A DNA stretch of 64,000 nt from Streptomyces sp. WAC08241 (GTDB lineage: Bacteria; Actinomycetota; Actinomycetes; Streptomycetales; Streptomycetaceae), in NCBI GenBank assembly GCA_007858575.1, contig CP042279.1, positions 7,099,001-7,163,000 of the forward strand. The letters are read 5' to 3'. A program made the position numbers and the translations under genes. The notes under the pieces are model-generated. The model did not search any database and was not told the DNA's origin. It saw nothing but the letters and a program-made list of their open reading frames with translations. How positions within the stretch are numbered: the stretch's first letter is position 1; each line of letters opens with the position of its first letter. Below are positions 1 to 8,415 of this stretch, in pieces.

Positions 1-149
1 CGAGCAGGACTCTCACGGACTTTCCCGGGCGGTGGTCCCGCGGCATCTCGGTCACGGGGAACAGGGTAGGGCGGACGGGTCGGGATAAGGTGATCGCGCC
101 CCGGGGGACGGGGCCGGAATCCGTGGAACTTCGTATGTGTGGGTGGGAA

Positions 150-979
150 ATGCCGAAGCACCGGCTGTCCAGAAGAGGCCGCTACATCGCCCTGGCGACG
201 ACCGGCGCCGCCGTCGTCGCCGGTGCCGGGATCGCGGCGCAGACCTCGATGGCCGCCCCCGCGTGGCCCGCGCAGAAGACCTACACCGGCCGGGCGTTCG
301 ACGCCTGCACGGCGCCCTCGCTCGCCGCGATGACGGCCTGGAAGAAGGACGCCTACTACGGCGGCGTCGCCGTCTACATCGGCGGCAAGAACCGCGGCTG
401 CGCCCAGCCCAACCTCACCAAGCCCTGGGTGAAGTCGGTCGACACGCTCGGCTGGCGGATCATCCCCTGTACGTCGGCGCCCAGCCGCCCTGCCAGAAGA
501 GCCTCAACAAGGAGCGGTTCACCGCGGCCACCGCCGCCTCGGTCGGGGCCGCCAACGCCAACGACGCGATCGCCAGGGCCGCGGCGCTCGGCATGAAGCC
601 CGGCAGCCCGATCTACCTCAACATGGAGTCGTACGACATCGCCGACAAGGCCTGCAACGACGCCACCCTCGCCTACGTGCGCTCCTTCACCAAGACCCTG
701 CGCGCCAAGACCTACCGCGCCGGCCTCTACGGCTTCAGCACCTCCGGCGCCAAGGCGATCGCCACCGCCAAGGACCGCACCGACCTGCCGGGCAACCTCT
801 GGTACGCCCTGTGGAACGACCAGGAGACCACCACCAAGGACTGGCCCTGGGACCCGAAGCTGTACACCGACCACAGCCGCGGCCACCAGTACAAGGCCAA
901 CAGCAAGGAGACCCGCGGCGGTCACACCATCAACGTCGACCGCAACGCCTGGGACGCCCCGGTCGCCATCGTCGGCTGA
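150..979 (+). CDS. DUF1906 secreted glycoside-hydrolase-like protein (frameshifted)
   Basis: The N terminus has Arg-rich residues and a hydrophobic stretch ending in AQTSMA, a signal peptide with a twin-arginine flavour (SRRGRYIAL). The mature part opens with a conserved-looking segment (YTGRAFDACTAPS), then YVGAQ, IYLNMESYD, YRAGLYGFS and LWYALWND. These resemble the DUF1906 (Rv2525c-like) TIM-barrel family thought to act on cell-wall or glycan substrates outside the cell. One frame slip near 468 (C4 where C5 is expected, ...IIP / LYVGAQ) splits the reading frame. The start could be the ATG at 135 or 150; 150 gives the cleaner signal peptide. It is convergent with the histidine kinase. The exact substrate is unknown. 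Confidence 0.8.
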
Positions 980-987
980 CCGGTCCG

Positions 988-2229
988 TCAGCAGCGGCCG
1001 GTCCGCACCTCCCCTGGGTCGGCCCCCGGTACGGGTCCGGCTCCCGGTCCGGTGGCCTCCACGGGGAGTTCCGCCACGACCCTGAACCCGCCGCCCGGGG
1101 CCGGTCCCGACTCCAGCGTGCCGCCCGCCGCCGCGAGCCGCTCGCGCAGGCCGCGCAGCCCGCTGCCGGGGCCGTCCGGCCCCGGCGCGGCGGCCCCCGG
1201 TCCGGGGCCCGTCGCCCCGGCCGTCGTCGGTGACCGTCAGACGGGCTCGGCCGGCGGCCGGGCCGGAGACCTCGACGACGCAGCGGGACGCCCCGCTGTG
1301 CCGCACCGCGTTCGTCACCGACTCCCGCACGACCCAGCCGAACAGCGCCTCCGCCGCCGGTTCCAGGAGCGGCCCCGAGCGGCGCACGACCGGCTCGATG
1401 CCCGCCGAGGAGAGCGCGTCGCGCGCCCGATCCAGCTCGGCCGCCAGACTGCCTTCCCGGTAGCCGGTCACCGCCTCCCGGATCTCGGTCAGCGCCTGTC
1501 TGCCCACCGACTCGATGTCCGCGACCTGCGCCAGGGCCGCGTCCAGGTCGCGCGGGGCGAGCCGCCGGGCGGCCTCCGACTTCACCACGATCACCGAGAG
1601 CGTGTGGCCCAGGAGGTCGTGGAGGTCGCGCGAGAACCGCAGCCGCTCCTTCTCCACCGCCGTCCGCGCCAGCTCCTCCCGGGTCGCCCGGAGCTCGCGG
1701 ACCGTCTCGTTCAGGGCGAGGATCGCCGCCGTCACCATCACCGAGATGAACGTCCCGTACACGACCCCGAACGAGTCCCAGCCGTCCCGCCAGAACGTCA
1801 CCGCCGCCACCCCGGCGACCAGCGGGAAGGTGATCCGGGACAGCAGCCTCCCGCGCCGCACCACCGCCCCCACCGCCAGGCCCAGGAGCGGGAAGAGCAG
1901 CAGCCACTCCCGGCCGTAGCCGATCGCGAGCCCGAAGGTGAGCGCCGCGAGCGCGCCGAGCAGCCACCAGGTCAGCGGCGCCTCCCGGACGCGCGGGTCG
2001 AAGGCGCGCAGGACGATCGCGATGTACAGGGAGTTGAAGGCGAGCAGGCCCAGGCCGCCGATCCACGGGTTCGGAGCCTCGCCGCCGAGCAGGTGAGAGC
2101 GCGCCCAGGCCCATGAGGAGCCAGGGGAGCAGGCTGAGCCCGCTCGGCCCGCTCGCGCAGCCTCTCCCTCCGCCGCCGCCAGATCTCCATGGATGCCCCC
2201 GTGTCCTCTCGTGCTTCCGCGTCCGTCAC
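988..2229 (-). CDS. Sensor histidine kinase, NarL/DesK-type (frameshifted)
   Basis: After an N-terminal set of hydrophobic segments come the HisKA_3-type dimerisation helix with phospho-acceptor His in RDLHDLLGHTLSVI, and an HATPase domain with ESVTNAVRHSGAS (N box), TDDGRG (G1 box) and GLRGLRERLAAAGG (G2 region). The GTG start at 2229 overlaps the TGA of the permease (GTGA), and an ATG at 2190 is the alternative. Three frame slips are needed: two around 2090-2140 in the first membrane segment and one near 1205 just after the G1 box. The gene is last in an ATPase-permease-kinase operon. No response regulator follows; the next gene is convergent. It probably senses a cell-envelope or drug signal and controls this transporter. 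Confidence 0.82.
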
Positions 2230-2948
2230 GCCGTCCGTGCCGAACGACGGTACGAGACCGCCGCGTACGCGCCGAACAGCGCCGCCCACCCGGCGAGCAC
2301 CGCCAGGGCCGCCGCCCCCGGCGCCCGCCCGTCCGTCACCGCCACGCCCAGCTCCGCGAAGCGGTTCGTCGGGGTGTACTCCGAGAGCGTCCGGAGCCAG
2401 TCGGGGAAGAGCGCGACCGGGAACCACAGGCCGCCGACGACCGCGAGCCCCAGGTTGCAGGCGACGTTCACGGCGCCGGTGGTCTGGGCCGTGAGCCGGT
2501 AGCCGTTGCCGATGCCGAGCAGGGTGAAGGGGAGCGAGCCGAGCCACAGCGTGACGGCGACGGCCGCCCACTGCCAGGCCGCCATCCGCACCCCGTTGGC
2601 GAGGCCGCCCGCGAGCAGCACGCCCGTGAGGGCGGGCAGGACGACCACCGAACCGGTCAGGGCCCGGCCCGTCACCACCTGCCGGGGCGTCATCGGGGTG
2701 ATCCTCAACTGCCGCAGCCAGCCGGTGGACTTGTCCTCGGCGACCCCGGTGCCGAGCGAGAGCGCGGCGCCCAGCGCCCCGTACGCCGCCATGCCGACCA
2801 TCGCGGCCGTCCGGTACGCGCTGTCGTTCGCGCCGCCGAGGTTGGTGAAGAGGAGGTACATCAGCACCGGGACGCCGACCGTCGAGATCGCGAATCCGGT
2901 GTCGCGCAGGGTGCGGCGCACTTCGAGGCGTACGTACGCGGTGATCAT
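2226..2948 (-). CDS. ABC-2 type transporter permease
   Basis: This intact 240-residue protein has about six hydrophobic segments, for example VGVPVLMYLLFTNLGG, VVLPALTGVLLAGGL and LGLAVVGGLWFPVALFP. The length and the conserved phrase TPMTPRQVVTGRALTG match ABC-2 permeases. Its ATG overlaps the TGA of the ATPase gene (ATGA), and its own TGA overlaps the GTG of the kinase gene, so all three are translationally coupled. Such two-gene exporters next to NarL-type kinases usually export peptides, lipids or antibiotics. The substrate cannot be told from sequence. Confidence 0.88.
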   Translation of the reverse strand: MITAYVRLEVRRTLRDTGFAISTVGVPVLMYLLFTNLGGANDSAYRTAAMVGMAAYGALGAALSLGTGVAEDKSTGWLRQLRITPMTPRQVVTGRALTGSVVVLPALTGVLLAGGLANGVRMAAWQWAAVAVTLWLGSLPFTLLGIGNGYRLTAQTTGAVNVACNLGLAVVGGLWFPVALFPDWLRTLSEYTPTNRFAELGVAVTDGRAPGAAALAVLAGWAALFGAYAAVSYRRSARTA

Positions 2949-3900
2949 CGGGTCGTCTCCAGGGTCGTGAGCGGCTTCGGGGCGGAGGACTTGCGGGTGA
3001 GGGCGAGGAAGGTGTCGTTCAGGGAGGCCGGGGCGGCCTCCAGGCCCCGTATCGCGTCCCGCTCCGCGAGCGCCCGGACCGTCGCGTCGGAGTCGGCGGT
3101 GCGGAGCCGGGCGCGGTCGCCCCGGATCTCGTACGAGGTCACGCCCGGCAGCGCGTCGAGCCAGCCGGTCGGGCCGCCGGCCAGGTCGAAGGAGACCAGG
3201 CCGCCGCCGACCGTCCGCTTGAGCTGCTCGCTGGTGCCGTCGGCGGCGACCCGGCCGGCGTCGAGGACGACGATCCGGTCCGCGTACGCGTCGGCCTCCT
3301 CCAGGTAGTGGGTGGAGAACAGGACGGTGTTGCCCCGGCGGGCGTAGCCGCGCATCGCGTCCCAGAACTCCTGCCGGGCCTCGACGTCGAGGGCGGCCGT
3401 CGGCTCGTCCAGGACGATCAGCTCCGGGTTCCCGGCGAGGGCGACGGCGAACCGGACCCGCTGGACCTGACCGCCGGAGAGCCGGTCCACGCGGCGGTCG
3501 GAGAGGCCGGTCAGACCGGCGAGCGCCAGGGCCTCCGCGACCGGCATCGGGGCCGGGTAGGTGCGGGCGACGAAGCCGACCAGCTCGCGGACCGTGACCC
3601 GGGGGACCGGCCGGCCCTCCTGGAGCATCGCCCCGACCCGGCCGGCCGCGACGGCCTAGGCCGGCGGCCCGCCGAAGAGCTCGACCCGGCCGTCGTCGGG
3701 CTCGTCGAGGCCGAGGAGCAGGCCGATGGCGGTGGACTTGCCCGCGCCGTTGCGCCCGAGCAGCGCCACGGTCTCGCCCGCCGCACGGCGAGGTCGAGCC
3801 CGTCGGCGGCGCGGACCGCGCCGTACGCCCTGGTCACGGCCCGGAAGGCGATCGCGGGCGCTCCGGTCGGATCCTTCTTCTCCTGCTCCTGCTGCTTCAT
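2945..3900 (-). CDS. ABC transporter ATP-binding protein (frameshifted)
   Basis: The Walker A region (GRNGAGKST) is readable in another frame near 3740. The signature LSGGQVQRVRFA, Walker B LIVLDEPTAALD and the switch His in LFSTHYLEEADAYADRIVVLD are in the clean C-terminal frame. Its partner is the permease at 2226-2948. There are two defects: a frame slip around 3785 after the N-terminal beta strands, and an in-frame TAG at about 3656-3658 between the Walker A and Q-loop segments, inside a CCTAGG context. Both are most likely sequence errors, because the rest of the ATPase is well conserved. The ATG at 3900 is chosen; a GTG at 3906 is also possible. Confidence 0.82.
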
Positions 3901-4079
3901 GACCACGACGTTACGGAGAGTGAGGGGCGTCCCGGTAGGCCGTTATGTACGCGTCCGGCGGTGACAAATGTCCTGGGGGTCGATCCCGTAGGGGTTCCGA
4001 CGTGCCGTCGGCGAGGGTTCCCAAGCCCTGCCGCCTCGGCTATACAGGAGGGCCACCGAACTGGAACGCGTTCTATGTC

Positions 4080-4195
4080 GATCGCGTGCGAACCGATCGC
4101 GTGCGGACCGACTGCGTACGAACCGATCCCGTACGAACCGATCCCGTGCGGACCGACCGCGTGCGAACCGATCCCGTGCGGACCGACCGCGTTCC
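4080..4195. repeat. 15-bp tandem minisatellite, seven full units plus one partial
   Basis: The units run back to back from 4080 with consensus GATCCCGTGCGAACC. Variation is mostly at positions 3-5 and 8-12, and the units partly alternate between ...GAACC and ...GGACC endings, giving a weak 30-bp super-period. The array stops about 30 bp upstream of the hydratase start codon. All six frames are open, which makes spurious pentapeptide-repeat ORFs on both strands. Confidence 0.9.
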
Positions 4196-4224
4196 GGGGC
4201 GACCCCGTGAGGAGCAGCAGCCCG

Positions 4225-5077
4225 ATGCCCATCGACGCAGCCAAGGCCGTCGCCGCCGAACCCCGCAGCACCGAGATCGCCTGGGACCACAAGGACGTCC
4301 AGCTCTACCACCTCGGCCTCGGCGCGGGCACGCCCGCCACCGACCCCGCCGAACTCCGCTACACCCTGGAGTCCCGGCTGCACGTCCTGCCCAGCTTCGC
4401 CACCGTCGCGGGCGGCGGCATGGGGATCGTCGACGGGCTCTCCGCCCCCGGCGTCGACGTCGACCTCATGAGCGTCCTGCACGGCGCCCAGTCGATCACC
4501 CTCCACCGCCCCCTCCCCACCGGCGGGCGCGCCGTCTCCACCTCCCGCGTCGCCGCCGTCCACGACAAGGGCAAGGCCGCCGTCCTCGTCCTGCGCTCCG
4601 AGACTGCCGACGCCGACGGCCCGCTGTGGACGAGCGACGCCCAGATCTTCGTGCGCGGCGAGGGCGGCTGGGGCGGCGACCGGGGCCCTCCGACCGGCTC
4701 GCCCCGCCCGACCGCGCGCCCGACCGGACCGTGGAGCGGCACGTGCGCGAGGAACAGGCCCTGCTCTACCGCCTCTCCGGCGACTGGAACCCCTGCACGC
4801 CGACCCGGAGTTCGCGGCCCTCGCCGGATTCGACCGGCCCATCCTGCACGGGCTCTGCACCTACGGGATGACCCTCAAGGCCGTCGTGGACACCCTGCTC
4901 GACGGAGACGTCACCCGCGTCCGCGCCTACCGCACCCGCTTCGCCGGGGTCGTCTTCCCCGGCGAGACCCTGCGCGTCCGGATGTGGACCGTGGAGGGCG
5001 GCACCCAGGCGACGGTCACGGCGGCGGAGCGCGACGACGCCCCCGTACTCGCCGACACCTTCGTGGAACACGCGTAG
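4225..5077 (+). CDS. MaoC / hydratase-2 family enoyl-CoA hydratase (frameshifted)
   Basis: This is a double hot-dog enoyl-CoA hydratase. The N-terminal dehydratase-like domain contains IAWDHKDVQLYHLGLGAG and TLESRLHVLPSFATVA. The C-terminal domain carries the hydratase-2 motif YRLSGDWNPLHADPEFA with its catalytic Asp and His, then RPILHGLCTYG. It would hydrate trans-2-enoyl-CoAs in beta-oxidation-like degradation of fatty acids or steroid side chains. Frame slips occur near 4685 and near 4790 (C4 where C5 is expected, inside the active-site motif). The ATG at 4225 has a good GAGGAG site; an in-frame ATG at 4075 would add 50 residues translated from the minisatellite and is less likely. Confidence 0.85.
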
Positions 5078-5145
5078 GGCCTGTCCGGCGGGTCACGGCC
5101 CAGGGCGGCGGGGAGCGCGATACGCCCAGGGCTGCCGGGAACGCG

Positions 5146-5176
5146 GGAGGGCCCCGGGGTGTCCCCGGGGCCCTCC
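5146..5176. terminator. Bidirectional hairpin terminator
   Basis: Two perfect 14-bp arms (GGAGGGCCCCGGGG and its complement) surround a TGT loop. The hairpin lies between the 3' end of the hydratase gene and the 3' end of the small ORF on the other strand, so it can serve both. There is no U tract, as is usual in Streptomyces. Confidence 0.75.
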
Positions 5177-5213
5177 GACTCATCGCACGCGCCCGGTCGA
5201 CCGGACGCCCCGG

Positions 5214-5342
5214 TCACTGGGCGTCGGGTTCGCGGCGGTGACGGCCGTGCGGGGAGGACGAGGAGTCCTCCGCCGGCGAGGCCTCACCACGATGCCGCCC
5301 GGAGCCGTGCGGCTCCGTACCCTCCGTGCTCGCTTCCGACAT
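5214..5342 (-). CDS. Small hydrophilic protein, 42 residues
   Basis: An ATG is preceded at a good distance by GGGGTGAG, a strong ribosome binding site. The 42 codons give a peptide rich in Ser, Glu, His, Arg and Gly (starts MSEASTEGTEPHG, contains PAEDSSSSPHGRHRREP). It has no hydrophobic segment or Cys, so it is predicted to be soluble and disordered. It sits between the terminator hairpin and the beta-propeller-like gene on the same strand. I do not recognise a family. The good RBS and low-complexity but C/G-ending codons argue for a real gene. Confidence 0.55.
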   Translation of the reverse strand: MSEASTEGTEPHGSGRHRGEASPAEDSSSSPHGRHRREPDAQ

Positions 5343-5390
5343 GCTGCAACTCACCCCGTATAAATCGTTCCTGCCGTGCGGCCCGAGAGT

Positions 5391-6551
5391 CTAGCCAGCG
5401 GGCCGCCGGTCCGTGAGGGGAGCCTGCTGGAGCGGTACGGGACGGCACACCCGGGGCTCCTCGGGGACCGTCACCGGCTCCGGCCGCGGCACGGGATCCG
5501 GCTCGGGCGGCGGCTCCAGGGCCGCGAGCCCGCACGGCGTCCCCGGCGTCGCGTACGGCAGCCGCAGCACGCCCCCGGCGGTCCACAGGCCCGCGCCCGC
5601 CAGCCAGCCCTGGGGAGCCGCCGACTGGTCCATCCGGCGGGACGAGGGCCGCCAGGTCCCCACCCAGCTCCCGGCCGCCGCGTCGATCCGCAGCGCCACC
5701 GCGCAGCCCTCCGGCACGAGCACCTGCCCCGGCTGCACGGCGAACGGCGTCACCGCCGCGTCGTCGAGCCGCAGGCAGTCCGGGAAGCGCACCGGGAGCA
5801 GGCTGCCGAGGACGCCCCAGCCGAGCCGGTGGTGGCCCGGCGACGGCGCGTCGGAGCGGATCAGGAGCAGCCCGCTGTCCGGGTCCGCGAGCAGCAGCCG
5901 GTCGTCGCTCTCCTCGGTGATCTGGAGCAGCGGCGTCACCTCGCCGCCCCGCTCCAGGTCGACGGCGACCGCCTTCACGGGCCCGTCGCCGAGCCGCCGG
6001 TCCAGGGCGAGCATCCGGCCCGTGCGGTCGAGCCACACCCCGCCCGAGCAGTGGCCCCGGACCTCCGCCACCTGCTCGGGGCCGAACGCCCCGCCCGCCA
6101 CCAGCCACAGCGTCGTGGTCTCGGGGCCGACGCACATCGCGTACGCGCAGATGCCGTCCGGCGAGGGCGGGAGCAGGACGAGTCCCTCGGAGCCGGGCGC
6201 CTCCACCGAGCCGAGCCGGAGCTCCCCGGTGGCCGGTCCTGTGGGGTAGAGCAGGGAGAAGGAGTGCCGCCGCCCGTCCACGCGGCGGCAGACGAGGACC
6301 CGGCCGTCCGCGAGGGGCAGGAGCTGGGCGCCCGGGTCCTCCGGCTGGTCGAGCGGGAGCGGCACGGCGTACGGCTCCGGGCCGTCGAGGGTCCACCTCT
6401 CCACGTACAGGGCGTCCCCGGCGCCCGCGAGCCTGGCCGCGTACGCGCCGTTCGCCGTGGTCGTGAACCCCGTCGGCCGGCCGGTGCCCCCGCCGTACTT
6501 CTCTTCGCGGTCGTCGTCCTCGGCCGTCGTCTCGATGGCACACGCTGTCAT
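5391..6551 (-). CDS. Hypothetical protein, probable beta-propeller
   Basis: This intact ORF of 386 residues starts at an ATG behind a strong GGAGGTGA site. There is no signal peptide or membrane segment. The sequence is a series of short beta-rich blocks, each with an aromatic or charged turn (YVERWTLDGPEPYAVPLP, VLVCRRVDGRRHSFSLL, MLALDRRLGDGPVKAVAVD, LLLADPDSGLLLIRSD), consistent with a cytosolic six- or seven-bladed propeller. The C terminus is a Pro/Glu-rich tail. I know of no assigned function. It is transcribed away from the Nif3-like gene, leaving a 306-bp spacer. Confidence 0.7.
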   Translation of the reverse strand: MTACAIETTAEDDDREEKYGGGTGRPTGFTTTANGAYAARLAGAGDALYVERWTLDGPEPYAVPLPLDQPEDPGAQLLPLADGRVLVCRRVDGRRHSFSLLYPTGPATGELRLGSVEAPGSEGLVLLPPSPDGICAYAMCVGPETTTLWLVAGGAFGPEQVAEVRGHCSGGVWLDRTGRMLALDRRLGDGPVKAVAVDLERGGEVTPLLQITEESDDRLLLADPDSGLLLIRSDAPSPGHHRLGWGVLGSLLPVRFPDCLRLDDAAVTPFAVQPGQVLVPEGCAVALRIDAAAGSWVGTWRPSSRRMDQSAAPQGWLAGAGLWTAGGVLRLPYATPGTPCGLAALEPPPEPDPVPRPEPVTVPEEPRVCRPVPLQQAPLTDRRPAG

Positions 6552-6857
6552 CGACTCGTCACCTCCGGCGACGAAGCTAGTTTTCGCACTTCCAGCCGAA
6601 CAACATGAGCCCGCTCACTTCACACGTAAGGGTGGCCGTCCGGCGGTTCTGCTGAGCGGGGAGGGCGGGTGTGCTGGAGTGACCGGCGGTGACCCGGGGT
6701 AAGGGGAACCTAAGTGGAGTCGGCGGCTCCGGTGGCGGGGGAAGCCGAGGCGGCGGGCGTCGGGGTCGTCCGGCGACGGGGCGGGGCCGAAGGGGCGGGC
6801 GCCGGGGTTATCCACAGGCCAGGGCGGTGGAGCGCGCGGGACAGGTAGCCTTTCCCC
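6552..6857. promoter_or_regulatory. Divergent intergenic region with a DnaA-box-like 9-mer
   Basis: This 306-bp spacer separates two divergent genes. It contains TTATCCACA at 6808-6816, an exact match to the classical DnaA box, standing alone. Next to the GTG at 6858 is TAGCCT at 6846-6851, a good Streptomyces -10 hexamer placed so that transcription would begin at or near the start codon (leaderless). No convincing -35 or other ORF was seen. Confidence 0.4.
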
Positions 6858-7676
6858 GTGCCCCGTCTGTCTGAAGTCATCGCCGAGCTCGACGCCCTCT
6901 GGCCGCCCGACCGGGCCGAGCAGTGGGACGCCGTCGGCACCGTGTGCGGCGACCCCGACGCCCGGGTCGGCCGCGTCCTCTTCGCCGTCGACCCCGTCCA
7001 GGAGATCGTCGACGAGGCCGTCTCCCTCGGCGCCGACCTGATCGTCGCCCACCACCCGCTCTACCTGCGCGGTACGACGACGGTCGCGGCCGGCCACTTC
7101 AAGGGCCGCGTCGTGCACGACCTCATCAAGAACGACATCGCCCTCCACGTCGCGCACACCAACGCCGACACTGCCGACCCCGGCGTCTCCGACGCCCTCG
7201 CCGGCGCCCTCGACCTGCGCGTCACCGGCCCGCTCGTCCCCGAGAACGGCCTCGGCCGGATCTGCGAGCTCGACCACCCCGAGACCCTCGCCGAGTTCGC
7301 TGCCCGCGCCGCCGCGCGGCTGCCCGCCACCGCGCAGGGCATCCGCGTCGCCGGCGACCCCGGCATGACCGTGCGCCGCGTCGCCGTCAGCGGCGGCTCC
7401 GGCGACAGCCTCTTCGACGCCGTGCGGGCCGCGGGCGTGGACGCCTTCCTCACCTCCGACCTGCGCCACCACCCCGTCTCCGAGGCCACCCAGCGGACCC
7501 CGCTGGGCCTGGTCGACGCCGCCCACTGGGCCACCGAGTGGCCCTGGTGCGAGCAGGCCGCCGCGCAGCTCGACGCGATCTCCGACCGTCACGGCTGGGA
7601 CCTCCGCGTCCACGTCTCGAAGACGGTCACCGACCCCTGGTCCTCCCACCACACCTCTCCTGGAGCCCCCAACTGA
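6858..7676 (+). CDS. Nif3-like dinuclear metal centre protein
   Basis: The 272-residue protein is intact. The metal-binding residues of the YqfO/Nif3 family are visible: VAHHPLYLRG (paired His of the first site), HVAHTNAD, and the C-terminal VDAAHWATEW plus a downstream acid. A domain insertion between them (about residues 115-190) is typical of the actinobacterial form. Family members form hexameric toroids; they are often labelled GTP cyclohydrolase 1 type 2, but the cellular reaction is unsettled. The GTG start follows a TAGCCT -10 by six bases with no Shine-Dalgarno, so the mRNA may be leaderless. It is first of three coupled genes. Confidence 0.9.
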   Translation: MPRLSEVIAELDALWPPDRAEQWDAVGTVCGDPDARVGRVLFAVDPVQEIVDEAVSLGADLIVAHHPLYLRGTTTVAAGHFKGRVVHDLIKNDIALHVAHTNADTADPGVSDALAGALDLRVTGPLVPENGLGRICELDHPETLAEFAARAAARLPATAQGIRVAGDPGMTVRRVAVSGGSGDSLFDAVRAAGVDAFLTSDLRHHPVSEATQRTPLGLVDAAHWATEWPWCEQAAAQLDAISDRHGWDLRVHVSKTVTDPWSSHHTSPGAPN

Positions 7677-8415
7677 ACGCCGCGCCCGCCGACCAGATCC
7701 GCCTCCTCGACGTCCAGGCCCTGGACGTCCGCCTCCAGCAGCTCGCCCACAAGCGCCGCTCGCTGCCCGAGCACGCCGAGATCGAGGCGCTCACCAAGGA
7801 CCTCACCCAACTGCGCGACCTGCTCGTCGCCGCGCAGACCGAGGAGAGCGACTGCGGCCGCGAGCAGACCAAGGCCGAGCAGGACGTCGACCAGGTCCGC
7901 CAGCGCGCCGCGCGCGACCAGCAGCGCCTGGACTCCGGCGCCGTCTCCTCCCCGAAGGACCTGGAGAACCTCCAGCGCGAGATCGTCTCCTCGCCAAGCG
8001 CCAGGGCGACCTGGAGGAGATCGTCCTGGAGGTCATGGAGCGCCGCGAGTCGGTCCAGGAGCGCCTCGCCGAGCTGACCGAGCGCGTCTCCGCCGTCCAG
8101 GCCAAGACCGACGACGCCACTGCCCGCCGCGACGCCGCCCAGGCCGAGCTGGACGCCGAGGCCGCCTCCGTCACCAAGGAGCGCGAGCTCGTCGCGGGCT
8201 CCGTCCCGGCCGACCTGCTCAAGCTGTACGAGAAGCTGCGCGAGCAGCAGGGCGGCGTGGGCGCGGCCCGCCTGTACCAGCGCAAGTGCGAGGGCTGCCA
8301 CATCGAGCTCAACATCACCGAGCTCAACGAGGTCCGCGCCGCCGCCAAGGACGCGGTCGTCCGGTGCGAGAACTGCCGCCGGATCCTCGTCCGCACCTCG
8401 GAGTCCGGCCTGTAA
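7673..8415 (+). CDS. Coiled-coil C4-type zinc-ribbon protein (frameshifted)
   Basis: A long coiled coil (about residues 20-165, heptad-rich with LTQLRDLLVAAQ and DQVRQRAARDQQR) is followed by a C-terminal zinc ribbon with CEGCH and CENCRR. This matches the YbgF-neighbour zinc-ribbon family (Rv2229c-like) next to Nif3 in actinobacteria, proposed to bind nucleic acid. The most plausible start is a CTG that overlaps the Nif3 TGA (CTGA) and has GGAG eight bases upstream. One frame slip near 7992 (SLAKRQGDL lost) breaks the coiled coil. The stop TAA overlaps the next ATG (TAATG). Confidence 0.85.

Noticed and set aside
4075..4224. A 50-residue N-terminal extension of the hydratase made of pentapeptide repeats
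   Set aside because: All frames of a 15-bp repeat are open, there is no ribosome binding site at 4075, and ATG 4225 has a good one.
6800..6830. A replication origin because of the DnaA box
   Set aside because: Only one box, no cluster and no dnaA/dnaN genes nearby.
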